A DNA stretch of 64,000 bases from assembly GCA_040357565.1 (NCBI GenBank), contig JBDODJ010000039.1; one strand, 5' to 3'. Below the pieces are notes generated by a model. That model did no database searches. It was not told the DNA's origin and was given only the letters and a program-made list of their open reading frames with translations. Shown in pieces: positions 1 to 11,444 of the stretch (positions are counted from its first letter, which is position 1; every line of letters begins with the position of its first letter). The position numbers were made by a program, and so were the translations under genes. Source of the stretch: Cercozoa sp. M6MM. Its lineage: Eukaryota; Endomyxa: Ascetosporea.

Positions 1-60
1 GAAATTGAAGCTGTCTGATCTGCTTGTGATTTCAAACGGACAAACTCCAAAAATGAGCAG

Positions 61-869
61 AATTTGGTCAGTTGCACCCGCGGCGCGTGTTCATCGACAT
101 TGCGCTCCTGTCTTCGCACGAGTTTTTCGGAGAGTTCTTCAACTCGGCAATCGGCGGCAAGTACACACCGGCTTTTGTGGATAAAGGCGTCGGCGAACGA
201 CAAGAAAAAACCGAGTTGGACGCGCGCAGGATCGGTTTGCTCGGCTCGCTGGAGGCGAAGGAATGGGCACTTGCGAATACCGGCAGCAACAACTACGATC
301 GGAAACAAGACACGCCATACGAAGCTTCACAGGTCAGTCCGACTGTTTAAAACAAAGAAGACCAAAGCAGGAACTGGTCCTTTGTGCAGGCAGAAAGTAC
401 TGACGATGAAAATGCCTTGGTCGCGCAGTATACTTACAGTGTGGTCGCTGCCTCTGACGTTGACTGTTGGTACGATGCCGCTTGTGTTGCTTCTGACCTA
501 CCTGGACATATCTCCTGCATCGACACAGGGAAGTCGACTCCTACATGTTCACTCGCAACCTGTCGGACAAAACGATGCAACTCTTGCGTCTCAACGACCC
601 GGCGCAACTCACCACATACGACGCTGTTCAGGCCCTGCATCGCCAAAACGCGTGGCACGGCTTTCGACGAGAAACCACTCGTGTACTTCAAAATTCTACT
701 AGTGTATAAATTAACTGTAAAAAACAATTTGCTGCGTTCTTGTTTTGAATAGAACGCACTTCGACAGTGTCTGCGCGGTCGCGTCGGTCACGCAGAAACC
801 GTGTCGCGGGCCACTCGCGATCCCTACAAGGCGCAGTTCGGAACGCGCACCTTCTTGAACTACAACTAA
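61..869 (+). CDS. 3' part of an unrecognised gene (5' end outside window)
   Basis: Four exons join in one frame: about 61-332, 390-427, 529-703 and 753-869. Intron phases agree (the second intron splits a Gln codon after ALVAQ). The protein reads through HPRRVFIDIALLSSHEFF, GGKYTPAFVDKG, EVDSYMFTRNLSDK, QALHRQNAWHGFRRET and ends FGTRTFLNYN with a TAA at 867-869. There is no signal peptide and no clear membrane span in the visible part, and no family is recognised. An AG precedes base 61, so further exons lie to the left. The frame agreement across three introns makes coding likely. The function is unknown. Confidence 0.6.
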
Positions 870-1160
870 TTACGGTGATTTCTGGATGATACTCGACATT
901 GTAAACTGAGGCTGAAACTGAAACTGCATCGCGAAGCTTCCTGTTTTTTCAATACTGTGGGTACACTGGGGACTGTAAATTTACAGAACTTGGTACGCCT
1001 GACCGACTTCAGAAGGTACTGTAGGGATCCCGGTACTGTAAATATTGCTGTCTGTAGTATATCTACGCTGCACACGAAAACGGAAATACCGCCTGCAGTT
1101 CAATTTTACTCAGTGCCAGGTAGCGCGGGTGGTGGTGAAACCTACCTACAGTCTAAGTTG

Positions 1161-2188
1161 TCACTCAGCGTCGGCAAGAATCTTGGCGATAACTTCGTCG
1201 AACTGCTTTTTCGCCTACAGTATATAATTCACAGGGCAGGTAACTTACATTGCGTAGCGGTGTAATTAAATTTAAATTAACCTGGGCAAACTCTTCGTCA
1301 CCGCCGCGTGCACTGCGCAAAGAATTGCGTGGCTCGCTACAGAAACAGAACACGTGTAGTATTGTTCGTACCTGATGCCAATTTTGGCAACGATTTGCGC
1401 ACCGCAGAACTTTCCGATCTAGTAGTAACAGTCACTATTAATGTGCCTGAAGCGGACACTGTATACGTAAGACACACGACAAACCAAGAGGTCAAAATGC
1501 GGTGCCAAGAAGTTGACCGGAGAAGAGACAGCTGTCCCTGTGAAGTGAAGAACGCTTTAAAAGCCTCACTGCGTAGATTTTGAATGACATTACGAACCTC
1601 CAGATCCTTGGAGAAGCACGAACTTCTTGTCTCCCAATAGCCCACGAGATCCTGTCTCCGTGTACTCGAAGGCGTTTCCTGCGGTGAGGGTGAGGTCGTA
1701 CCACAACTTGATATTTGCCCTGCATTGTACAGTAAATTATGTTTTAATTAACAGATCGCCAAGTTTCCAAGTTACGAAGTAGTAAAGTTGTGCACTGGTG
1801 TTTCAAGTAGGACAACGTCGGCTTGCATCAGTTCGTCCGTCAATTCACCCGAAATTGGCATTGCAGAAGGAAGTGCTCTACAATTTAGGTTTTACGCAGA
1901 ACTTGAATCCCCAGACTAAATGCAGGCTTACAGACCAGTTTCGGTGTAGCCCTGTGTCAGGTACGGTAGTGGTGTTAAGCCAACCTCGCGCTCCTATTGT
2001 AGTTCACAACGTAAATATACAGTATTACAGGTGAGTCCACAAAAATGCCTTTGTACAGTAATTTGGAGCGTCATGTCATTCTTTTGGGCTTGCAGCGACA
2101 TCCTCTCTGCGAAAGCATTGCCCAGCTTTCGAGACAAACTGCCGTTTTGGGCGCTGCGCGGGGAGCAACGGACATGAAGAACACGCAT
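1161..2188 (-). CDS. FMN-dependent NADH-azoreductase / NAD(P)H:quinone oxidoreductase (flavodoxin-like fold)
   Basis: The first exon begins MRVLHVRCSPRSAQNG followed by SLSRKLGNAFAERM. This is the N-terminal beta strand and phosphate-binding loop of the AzoR/FMN_red family (typical form: hydrophobic strand, SPR, then SxSRxL). Later exons give ELTDELMQADVVLLETPVHN, matching the family's ADxxxxxxPxxNF FMN-contact segment, then ANIKLWYDLTLTAGNAFEYT and RGLLGDKKFVLLQGSGG, matching its LKxWxD...G..F.YT...GLL..KK block. The last exon encodes FDEVIAKILADAE and a stop at 1161-1163. AzoR enzymes are cytosolic flavoproteins that reduce azo dyes and quinones with NAD(P)H. The exons near 1340-1530 are less certain. 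The start ATG at 2188 is the one that exposes the nucleotide-binding loop. Confidence 0.75.
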
Positions 2189-2487
2189 TGTTCAGTTCAC
2201 AGCCTAATTAAAAGGAAGTTTGAAACAGTACTCATATCTACCACATTATGTCCGAACATCGTCGGGGTTGGAGATTTCAAACAAACGTAAGTAGTCCTCA
2301 GGCAGTCAGGCTTAACGCAACTGAACTGATTATGGTGGTGTACGAAACTACTGGTAGTAAGTTGTCGAACGCAACACGAACAGCGCACGCAAGGAAGACG
2401 GAACGAAAATCAAAACGATATCAATCACCGCACTCGACTAATGTCGATCAGGTCCGATCAGGACTCAGCGCAGCTGCTCAGCGCGGC

Positions 2488-2866
2488 CTAGGAACGAAGG
2501 TCAACATCGTCATCCGAGTCGGAACTTGAACCGTCGGCAATCTCATTTTCGTCACTTTCCGCGTGATCGAACATGATCTCGTCCTCGCCTTCGTCCTCGT
2601 CGTCGTCCTCGTCGTAGACGTTGCGGCGACGGCGTTTGCGCCGAGTGGTTTTAGTTTTGCTTTTGGCAGCGTTGGCGCCTTTCGTTGGGTTGCCTTTCGC
2701 CTTGGTTTGCTCGGCTTCCTCTGAAGTTCGGCAATGTTCAAGTCCAAAGAGTGTGCAAACAAGGAAGTACCACGCGCGGACTCGACAAACGCGGCGGAAT
2801 CGTCGAGATCTAGCGATCGCAGCGATGTCACGAATTTGCGGAACTTTAAAAGATAAGGCATAAACT

Positions 2867-2921
<55 letters not shown>

Positions 2922-5179
2922 GAAGAAGAAAGTACCATCGCGGGTTCCTCCACTCGGGTTGCGCGCATCTTTGCCGTGACGTCTATGGATTAAAATAGAC
3001 GAAATGAAGTATCCGGGTGAGACAGATGGTACTGCTAGGCCTGCGATCGATAGGCACGTGGTAGGCACGACACAAGAAGCAGCGCAGTTTGCACAAGACT
3101 GCTTTGAGTGCGAGCGAGGACCCTTCTTCTCTGTGTTCAGTATTCAACACATCCGTATATAGGATCAAAGTGGATAGTGAAGGTTACTCGCACAAGAAGG
3201 CTCGCGTCGGTGCATGCAGTGCGTCCACCAGCACGTACTACGAAACAATACCAACATGCAATGCACTACAAAGTCACAAGCACAAGAAATACCGGCTGCT
3301 CGTGTGTCCACTGTGTTGCTGCCACCACTGAAAAACAAACAACGAAACAGTTAAAAACACACCTCACTGCGCACAACACACACGGCAAAATACCTTGTGC
3401 AACAAATAGAAAACATTGCGTCGCATCCAGCAGCCGAAGTCGCTGCATTTCCGTGTCGTTATCGTCTAAAAACACTCTCAGTTAAGGAACACTTGCGTAT
3501 CAAAGAGCAAACCGAAATGATTCGTCGTCGCAACTCGGAACACCGCCATCAGAGTCATCACGACCTGCAGCCAGCACAGTACAAAACACACACAACACAC
3601 AAAGCAAGAACTGAACAAAAGCACGTTTCGAGCGACTTGCTGTCTTCGTTTCGCCGTCGCTTCTTGCAGTTGCACCACCGGCGTCAGCATGGCGAGGCAA
3701 CGCACCGGAATATCCTCGCCTTTCGCCTCAGTTCTGCCTCCGTCGGTTTCGCTTTCGCTTTTGCCGCCGGTCAAGAGCGCAAAAGCCGAAATCAGCGCCG
3801 GACGAACTCCGCCGACGAGGTGCGCTTCATACTTTTGCTGCAGCTGCGAGAGAGACAGAGAGAGTAACAGAAGATCGTTCCCGAACAAAGAAGAACAAAG
3901 AGTGAAAGTGCAAGCGTGCCCACAGAAGGAACGAACGCGCAGTTTCCGAAACTCTCTCATCCGCCAACAAAGCAATCGCCTATATCACCCAATTCGTTTG
4001 TTTCATCCAACAAACTGGTAGGTCACACAAACACAACATACCGGCGGAACCACCACCTGCGGATGCATCGTGCCCATCTGAGTGGCCAGTCTGCAACAAT
4101 ATACAAGAAACGCATGAAAATACCAAAAAAAAAGAACAGATAAAACTATCTGCACTACCTCAAACAAATCAAGGCATTCTTGCGACTCGTTGCGGACAGT
4201 TTTCGGTCCAAACAGTGTTTGCTCTGTGATACACCCGACCCGATTTATAATTTTTCGATCAAATTAGCAAACAAAAGGTTTGTTTGTTTGCTTTATTTTA
4301 ATTTAAGCACAGACAGCAGAATGTTTTACATTGAAGGAAACGACGCAAGCACGTACAGCGCCAGAAGAGATGCCTTGAACTATCTTGCCTGAGAACAATT
4401 TTGTTTGCAAAAAGCACACACAGACCGAAATCGAAGAAATAAACGCTCCACACCAGTTTTTGCCTTTTTCGTGTTTTTCTCGTGTCGCAGCGTGCAGCTT
4501 AAAAACTTGCGCAGCGCCTGAATCTCATATTTTTCGTGTAGAATGCCAAACAGCAAAACGACCAAGGCAAAGCAAAGCAAAGTAAAAAAGGCTACAGCGA
4601 TGGCAGCACTTGTGAACGGGAGATTCTGCGAAGGCAACGCGACCCAGTTTGCCACCATTTTGGCCTGCATTGAAAAGTAATGTTAAAAGAAGGCCAAGAA
4701 TAAGGTTACAGTAAAGGCTAAAGGGAGCAAAAATAAGATAGGAAGAAAGGAGGAAAAACTCACCGCACTGGGCGAACCGAGCATGCGCGGTTCTTTGCCA
4801 AACAACAGCATCGCCGCTCGCATGGCCTGTCAGCGAGGAAGATAAGAGAGAGAGAGAGGGGTGATGGAGGGAGGGTAAAAGGGTACAGCAACTCGCACGA
4901 CGACGAAGCTGCACTTCAGCGCCGACGGCAGCACAGCTTCGATCATCTGTTTCACCGACAGTGCCTGCTGCGTCAACTGCCGCACGTTCTGCCCCACACA
5001 CGTGTCCAAAGTGACCACTCACTCAGTGACCCCACTGACTGATCCACTGACTGACCCACTATCCAGGGAGAAACGCTACCGTCAGCGAGGCGCCCAGAGC
5101 ACCGAAAACCAACAACAAACGCGCCGTGTTCACCGCCTGTTTCAACGCCCGCCAGGCCTCGTACAACTGCGCAGTGACG
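2488..5179 (-). CDS. Uncharacterised helical (solenoid-like) protein with basic/acidic C-terminal tail, 5' end lost at the gap
   Basis: A regular series of short exons on the minus strand reads from the gap at 5180 down to a stop at 2488. Visible pieces in order: TAQLYEAWRALKQAVNTARL, NVRQLTQQALSVKQMIEAVL, AMRAAMLLFGKEPRMLG, AKMVANWVALPSQNLPF, LATQMGTMHPQVVVPP, LQQKYEAHLVGGVRPALI, VVMTLMAVFRVATTNHFG, CSDFGCWMRRNVFYLLHK and FMPYLLKFRKFVTSLRSL. The tail is a Lys/Arg stretch followed by many Asp/Glu/Ser residues, ending SDSDDDVDLRS. The tail suggests a nuclear or nucleolar protein, and the body looks like stacked amphipathic helices. FANCD2/FANCI and CBF/Mak21 families were considered, but no match was convincing. 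It is treated as one gene because the exons are evenly spaced and no start or stop separates them. It could be two. A (CA)n run lies in one intron. Confidence 0.5.
2869..2920. repeat. (CA)n microsatellite
   Basis: An uninterrupted dinucleotide run inside an intron of the minus-strand gene. The intron reads GTAC...(TG)n...CAG on the coding strand. Confidence 0.95.
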
Positions 5180-5279
5180 NNNNNNNNNNNNNNNNNNNNN
5201 NNNNNNNNNNNNNNNNNNNNNNNNNNNNNNNNNNNNNNNNNNNNNNNNNNNNNNNNNNNNNNNNNNNNNNNNNNNNNNN
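5180..5279. other. Assembly gap (100 N)
   Basis: Exactly 100 N, so the size is a placeholder. It separates the minus-strand helical-protein gene from a truncated transposon copy and hides the left end of that copy. Confidence 0.99.
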
Positions 5280-5863
5280 AAACGGAGATTGAGTTCATTG
5301 AGACGTACTGCTCTGATAAGGCGTCCTTGCTGCCCGATGTAGTGGATTTTTTCTCTTGTGGAGGCCGCCTGGTGTGCCCGAAACACCGTACGAAGTACAA
5401 CAAGAAGGCAAAGCGCTTCGCCAAGTACATGCGCACATAACAGGACCTGTACGAGCTCCTGACCCGCGAAGACGCACTACAACAGCACGAAAACACTGCA
5501 GAAGTGGCAGGTCAAGTTGACCCGGACTACGAGAGCCAAAACATGGCTCCCGGGACGCCAAGTGAGACCAGCGAACCTCCCGCCAAAAGACCACGCCGTG
5601 CCGCTGCCAGCAAAGCAAAGACAGAGCTACTACGCCAAAGCCAGGGTGCTCTATTGATGTCAGCACTGCAGCGCAACTTTCGTTACAACGAAACAGGCAG
5701 CAGAGATCGCCATTATCTAAGCACGGTGATGCGAATCCGGCGCTCCAACGCAACAAAAAAAGAGGATTGTATCACAATTTTCTTCGAGTTTACGGGATTA
5801 GCGGAAGTTCCACGCACTCAGTTATGCACTAATCTTATATGCTCATGCACTGATGATAGTTAG
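5280..5863 (+). pseudogene. Decayed element ORF (partial)
   Basis: The frame starting at 5280 reads TEIEFIETYCSDKASLLPD and on to KRFAKYMRT, then hits an in-frame TAA near 5438. The same frame continues immediately afterwards as QDLYELLTREDALQQ and runs to a stop at 5861-5863. The sister copy at 22442-22950 has no TAA there but is one base shorter, which shifts its frame. The two copies are therefore broken by different lesions at the same spot. The protein has a Cys-containing N-terminal part and a basic PAKRPRR patch that could be a nuclear signal. It is too short to be a transposase and resembles no family I know. Confidence 0.7.
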
Positions 5864-5901
5864 CACGCGTATTTAAAAGTGGGCTTCAACGCCCCAGAAC
5901 C
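5280..5901 (+). mobile_element. Truncated copy of the Mutator-like element found complete at 22302-23218
   Basis: Bases from 5280 match, in opposite orientation, the interior and one terminal inverted repeat of the element at 22302-23218. The shared protein includes FIETYCSDKASLLPDVVDFF, then a proline-rich TPSETSEPPAKRPRRAAASK segment. The terminal repeat is recognisable up to CCAGAACC at 5901, where flanking sequence begins. The left terminal repeat lies in or beyond the gap, so any target duplication cannot be checked. Confidence 0.85.
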
Positions 5902-5937
5902 TCTATGTGTGCTACATGTACTAAATCGAAAGGAAAA

Positions 5938-7203
5938 TCAGAGCTGCCGTGCGTCAAGTTTACTCTTGGGGATCTGGAAAGCTGGGGCCACCCACCGACC
6001 TGCACACATTAACGGTAGCAAAGGGCGCAAAAAAGTGACAGAGAGGAAAAGAGCTACCGCAGCTGCACTGAGCGCCGGCAAGATCGTACTGCCCGAGTTT
6101 TGTGGCACATTTGGGACACACGACCTTGCCCGAGACGCCTACAAGGAATGAACTGAATTAAGGACGCATTCAAGTGCATTCGGGCACATTTTACCGTTGA
6201 AAGGACCGAGGTTGGGACCAGGTTCAAAGAACCACGACTGGCACACTGTGGTATTGTTCCACTGATCACGTCGCTTCCACTGGAAGGCGGTTTGGCCATT
6301 GCCCACCTACAACAATCATCAAGCCCACGTTTACCCTTCTTTACCTGCCAGTGCCGAAAGGTACCTGGTGTTCGCCGAGTTTGGTATCAAGAAAGATGGG
6401 ACACCGACATTTCTGGCAGCAAAATACGATTGTGGGTTCTCTGTGACAGACGCTGTTGCTGTTGGTATCATCGCTGGCATTGTCAGCAGGACTGTCATCA
6501 CCAATGTCACCGTCAGGATCAACGGTGTCCATACCGTCGGCACTGTTGGACAGAAAGGGTTCGAACTTGTCGAGATTGCTCTGCAGCACTCCTCGCAGCG
6601 ACAGCGAAATCTCGATCGGCGAGCCGCACAAAGTTTTCACTTTCGTCGATGTGCGCAGTCGCAGCAAATCAGCGATCGGCACCCAGACACACTCGCCTTG
6701 CGATACCCGGATATCTCGAGCAGCAACGAAGCGAAGAGGCGTCATGTGTATCGTATGCGTCACGTCCTCGCGGTGCATCCGCAGTGCCGAGTACTTTGGA
6801 TCACGCAGGCGTTTCTCCAGGATCTGTCGCATGCACACCTCGTCGCTCCGTTGCTTGTGCACCTTCTTAGCAAAACTTCCGCCTGTTCTCCTGCAGCAAA
6901 ACACCTCTGAAAACTGGTTCTGTAACCACAGCGCCCCAACGGCCAATCCTACCGTGAAAATTCGCTCGCCAGAGCATGCAACTCGTCCTCGTCTTCCTGT
7001 AAAAGCTCCTTGTACCATGATCTTTCACATCAAAGATCTGTTTCAATCAAAGCTGTAAGTACGGGAACATCGGCGACGAATTCGGAAAAGTAGGCATTCG
7101 AGCGCGCTCGGTCGACACGCACGTGTCGCCACAACAGCACGAGAAACGCACCGTTTTCCGCGCGGCTGAACGGTAAAATACCAATTGTAGATACTGAAGA
7201 CAT
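5938..7203 (-). CDS. Protein with DUSP12/YVH1-type C-terminal zinc-binding domain
   Basis: The last three exons give FCCQKCRCPIFLDTK, a CQSWFFEPGP segment, VSGKVVCPKCATKLGQYD, then GAQCSCGRWVAPAFQIPKSK and a stop at 5938-5940. This is the Cys pattern of the DUSP12/Yvh1 C-terminal domain (CRxC ... CTSxFxEP ... CPKCxxKLG ... G.QCSCGRWxxPAFQI), and the final GRW is created exactly across a splice. Yvh1 acts in 60S ribosome maturation through this zinc domain. The N-terminal part (start ATG 7203; GILPFSRAENGAFLVLLWRH, then KRLRDPKYSALRMHRED and ECVWVPIADLL) shows no HCxxGxSR phosphatase loop. Its layout vaguely recalls a Nudix fold (AGILP start, WVPxxEL end), but no clear Nudix box is visible. 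Some proposed introns near 6990-7060 are very short and unsure. Confidence 0.7.
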
Positions 7204-7415
7204 TTGCGCGTGCCGAGGCCTCTAATTTCTCAGCAGAATGACCAAAAGCCAACAATCATCAAAGGCTTTATTTTTTTAAACAGTAGCCGATCCTGGATCA
7301 GATCTCTCATTTTTACTCCGCAGTCCAGTTGATCGGCTGGCTGTGGATAAAACCTGCAGTACTTGTAGCGTCACACACTTCTGTCACTTGGCCTGAGGAG
7401 GCAGGATAGGAAAAC
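7204..7415. promoter_or_regulatory. Divergent intergenic region, probable shared promoter
   Basis: About 210 bp separate the start of the minus-strand zinc-domain gene (7203) from the start of paralogue 1 (7416). No coding exon is seen here. The promoter role is inferred from the head-to-head layout only. Confidence 0.4.
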
Positions 7416-9244
7416 ATGAATGCAGAGACGCCGCTGATTCGCGACAAGGGCGAGTTTTCGGCCGTCGATATTACCGAAATTGACGCTTGGATCGATGAGC
7501 AACGTGCCCAGCGACGGGCTTTTAGTAGACTCACCCGTTCCTGTCTGTTGAAACCTTTACTTATGCAAATGGCGTTGTAGTCAACAAGATCCTCTGCGCC
7601 TGTATGCTGATCATTGCTGGTCTGGTAGTTTCTAGTCAAAATTGAAGTCGAAGTTCACTAAAATGTGTATGATCTTGTTTTTTCTTTGTGAAAACAGCTG
7701 GTCGCGGTCGGGCTAACGCAAGAGCCACTGATCGCAATCGGCATCTGGCCTGTGTTGGCGTTTCTCCTGACGGCAGTTTACACCGATAGTTTCGGCCCAA
7801 CGGTGAAATTCAATCAAGGTGCCACCGGGCGCATCTTTGGTCCGGCCTTTGTTCCGCCTGGATGGACACAGGTACGCGAGCGAATTCACTATTAATTGTG
7901 TTTGTGTGTTAGTTGCAAAACACTCTTCTGGTCAGATGTGGGACCCGATGAACTGCTGCGTGGTGTGGCGTGAGGACGCGACTGGCAACTTTCAGTACTT
8001 CCCGCCGCCTGTCATGCGCGGACAAGGTACCTTCTTCCTTCGACTTAAAATGGGACAGCACGAACCTGCTCTTTCAAACAGAGCACGTGGAAAGCAAGGC
8101 GAAAGTGACGGTTGCCGGTAACGGCACGCTCGAGTCCACGTATCAAAGCAGTTAAATGAGTGTTTCATATCGTATGTGTGAAACTACTGTATGAATTTTC
8201 TTTCTTCCAGTGACGATCTGGTCGTCAACAATCGCGACGAATTGTGGAATTTTGTTCGGATGGTATAAATCACCAACTGTTTTTCGGCAAAGATAGCTTC
8301 TCTCAAGTATTTACTCGCAGTACAGCTCACCACCTCGTCTTTCGGTGCGTGTTCATGGCACACACACGGAAAAACGACACAGTGGCAAAAAAAGTAAAAC
8401 AATTTGTAAAACAACTTGTCCACCAATGAACGCACAAGTTGTGCTTTTGCATTTTGAGGGCTTCCTTGCAGATGAAACTCGCACGGTCACCGATTTCTTG
8501 TACGAAATTGACGCCAACGACGCCATTTCGACGCTTGGTGACTTTGCTTGCCACTTTACTACGTGCTGTGGATATTTTGGTATTTTCGCGCAGACGTTGA
8601 CCTGTCGGAAGCCGGAGAAGTGGTGACTTCGGATGCAACACCAGTCTTTTAGAGTCGTGTTTCAATGCGTATGTATCGGAATGACAGGTGGAAGAGTTCG
8701 CTGGTTGCAACGCGCGTCTGAAAGAGTTCAATCTGAAGAAAGTGTTTGAATGGAACATGCCTTTCCTCGTTGAAGCAATTCGCTCGCGTTGCCGCGAGTT
8801 GGGCTATCTGCACAAAGGTGCTCTTTTTCCTTTACTGCTTTTCTAAGTTGGTTCAGTTGTTGAAGCATCTGTTGAGAGAGTCGTTTGTTTTTGTGTTTAG
8901 TCTCGGTGACTCTGGTATCGGCCAGTGACACCATTCGCGTGTACCGCGACACGCGTCGCGCGCGCCTGTTCGGCAACTTCTGGTTTCGTTTCTTGCTGCT
9001 GGCACTGTTGCCGCCGCTCATGTGTCTCGTGTGGACCTGCTGGCGCTGCGGAGTCAAGCGCTTGTATTTTGCCGCTCTTTTTTCTGTCCCTCTCTTACAG
9101 CATCGCAACTGAGCACTACTTTTTGTTTTCAGCCAAGGCGAGGCGCGTTTCCAGCAGCTCACCTCGGCCGAGCAGTGGTTCCAGACGCATTTTCACGAGA
9201 TTCGCACGCAGTCCGAAACTAGCGTGCACGTCGAGCGCAGTTAG
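7416..9244 (+). CDS. Membrane protein, paralogue 1 of a tandem pair
   Basis: About twelve exons. The first six are 7416-7524, 7581-7624, 7698-7871, 7936-8026, 8082-8139 and 8211-8262. The protein starts MNAETPLIRDKGEFSAVDIT, has two early membrane spans (INKILCACMLIIAGL / LIAIGIWPVLAFLL), a conserved lumenal-looking block (FGPAFVPPGWTQ, MWDPMNCCVVWREDATGN), then DDLVVNNRDELWNFVRM, SSPPRLSVRVHG, TDFLYEIDANDAISTL, RLKEFNLKKVFEWNMPFLVE and a C-terminal span (FWFRFLLLALLPPLMCLVW) followed by a cytosolic tail ending VHVERS, stop 9242-9244. Length is about 420 residues. I do not recognise the family. The neighbouring paralogue confirms the exon joins and shows that the gene is under constraint. Confidence 0.8.
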
Positions 9245-9664
9245 TAGATTTCGCACCACCGCAGCCCTCTCAATAAAGAGCCGGGCTCTGTACTTTGGCA
9301 GTCGCGTCGAGCGGTGCCTCTGGTCGAGAGTAGCCAAAGAGCCCTTGAAGTCTTTCAGATGCAAACTTGCTCGAGCATTCCCCGCGAACACACGCCAAAA
9401 ACTAAAACTTCGAATTCCAGACCTCAACTGAGATTTTATACAACGGGACAATTGTAGTTCATGACATTTGCTGCATGTCCTGCACTCACTGGCGGATCAG
9501 CGATCGAGCCGCGAAAAAAGACGACTGGCAGCCAACGCATGTCTCCTTTGTGCCATGTCGGTGACGTGTCCAGACTGGAGTAGGTACTGTGCTTGTACAA
9601 TTACTTGTACTCCTAGTGAGTAAGGTAGTGCCGTTATCTACTTGTAATCCAGCTGCCGAGTCAG
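9245..9664. other. Intergenic spacer between tandem paralogues
   Basis: No exon with family-like sequence is visible on either strand. Short ORFs here have no consistent splice context. Confidence 0.5.
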
Positions 9665-11444
9665 ATGCAGGGTGCGGATGCTGGTATCGACAAGCCTCCG
9701 TCACAACTAGGGGCCGATGTCGCGGAGATTGAATCGCGTATCGATGAACAACAAGCACTGCAGCATGCATTTAGTACCTTCGCTTCAAACACGTGGGGTT
9801 GTGACTTATGCTGTGATGAGTGATGCTTGAAATGCGAAAATAGTGTGCAAGATTTGCTGTGTTGGTTTCTTGCTAATCGCCGGCCTGGTACAGGAACTAA
9901 ATATATCTGAGTTCAAGTCGTAAGGCTTTGGGCATAGGTTGCTGCGGCTGCAGTAACGCAGCAGCCACTGATTGCAATCGGCGTCTGGCCCGTCTTGGCG
10001 TTTCTTCTGACTGCAGCGGTCACGACGAGTTTTGGACCGAAGCTCAAGTTCGACGAGGGTGCCATGGGACACATTTTTGGCCCGGCTTTTGTGCCGCCTG
10101 GATGGACACAGGTACCGTACTGTACCCAAGCTTTCCAGGCTATTAATCTTGTTGCTCTGGCCGCACACTTCTGAACAGATGTGGGACCCGATGAACTGCT
10201 GCGTGGTGTGGCGGAACGACGCAACTGGCAACGTGCAGTTCTTCCCGCCGCCTGTCATGCGTGGTCAGGGTATAGTTCTCCACTTCTCCGGCATTATATT
10301 CTACTCTATTAGTTACAACCAAATGTACCAACAGAGCGTTTGGAAAGCAAGGCGACACTTACGGTTGATCGTGACGGTTCTCTCGTTTCAACGTAAATTT
10401 TGCTGTTTTGCCTTTTACCCCCCCCCCCCCTCCTCCCGCTTGACTCTGCTTGTAAAGCGATGATCTGATTGTCAACGATCGTGATGAACTGTGGAACTTT
10501 ATTCGACTGGTAGATTCATACCTCGCTTTAATTTTCAACAGTTTGATCTCCTTGTGCAGTACGCCTCGCCTCCTCGCCTCGCAGTACGTGTACATGGCTC
10601 GCACACGGAACGTAGACATCGGCACGGCTCACACGGACACGGCTCGCGCAGGGCCAGTGAAAGTATCTACGCTATACCCCTGTCGTGATTCAATCATGTT
10701 CGTTCTTGCAGCGGAAACGCGCGAAGTCACGGATTTCCTGTACTGCATCGACGCCAATGACGCTGTTTCAGCTCTTGGTCGGTTTGTTCTCGCTTCTTCG
10801 TAAATCTGCCTGTTGAAAGCAACTGCTCTTCTCAGATGTCGACTTGTCAGCAGCGGGAGAACCTGTAGTTTGAATCTCTGATGTTGTATCCATTCAGCTC
10901 TTCAGTTGAGTGAATGTGTCAGGTGGAGGAGTTCACTGGCTGTAACGCGCGTCTGAAAGAGTTCAAGCTCAAGAAAGTGTTTGAATGGAACCTGCCATTT
11001 CTTGTCGAAGCGATCACCTTGCGTTGTCGCGAGTTGGGTTATCATGATGAAGGTGCGTTTTTATGACTTTCCCAAGTTGTTTCTGCAGTTGTAGTTTGGC
11101 CTGCAGTGAGAGTGGACTTGGTGGTAACGGGCGACTCCATGCGCGTGTACCGTAACACACGGCGTGCTCGCTTGTACCACAGCTTCTGGTTCCGTTACGT
11201 GCTGCTTGCCTTCCTGCCGCCACTAGCGTGCTTGCTGTGGGCGTGCTGGCGCTGCGGTGTCGCGCACTTGTAAGATTACTACACCTTCTCGTGCTTGTAA
11301 CCTTCACTCCTCATCGACGCGTTTAATTTCCACAGCAAGGCAGAGGCGCGTTTCCAGTCGCTCATGTCTGCCGAGCAGTGGCTACAAACGCATTACCACG
11401 AGATTCGCACAGACAGGGTCGTCACGGTGCAGGTGCCAGTGTAA
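9665..11444 (+). CDS. Membrane protein, paralogue 2 of a tandem pair
   Basis: Starts at 9665 (MQGADAGIDKPPSQLGADVA). Exons 1-4 are 9665-9773, 9844-9887, 9938-10111 and 10179-10269, with lengths 109, 44, 174 and 91, identical to the first four exons of paralogue 1. The protein matches paralogue 1 throughout: PLIAIGVWPVLAFLLTAAV, FGPAFVPPGWTQ, MWDPMNCCVVWRNDATGN, DDLIVNDRDELWNFIRL, RLKEFKLKKVFEWNLPFLVE, SFWFRYVLLAFLPPLACLLW, ending VVTVQVPV with stop 11442-11444. Intron sequences have diverged while exons and phases are kept, so the duplication is old and both copies look functional. The N-terminal 35 residues and the C-terminal tail differ most. The function is unknown. Confidence 0.8.

Noticed and set aside
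3400-3480. Minus-strand block VMTLMAVFRVATTNHFG read as a voltage-gated channel pore helix
   Set aside because: The surrounding exons have no voltage-sensor or S5/S6 spans, and the flanking exons are soluble and helical.
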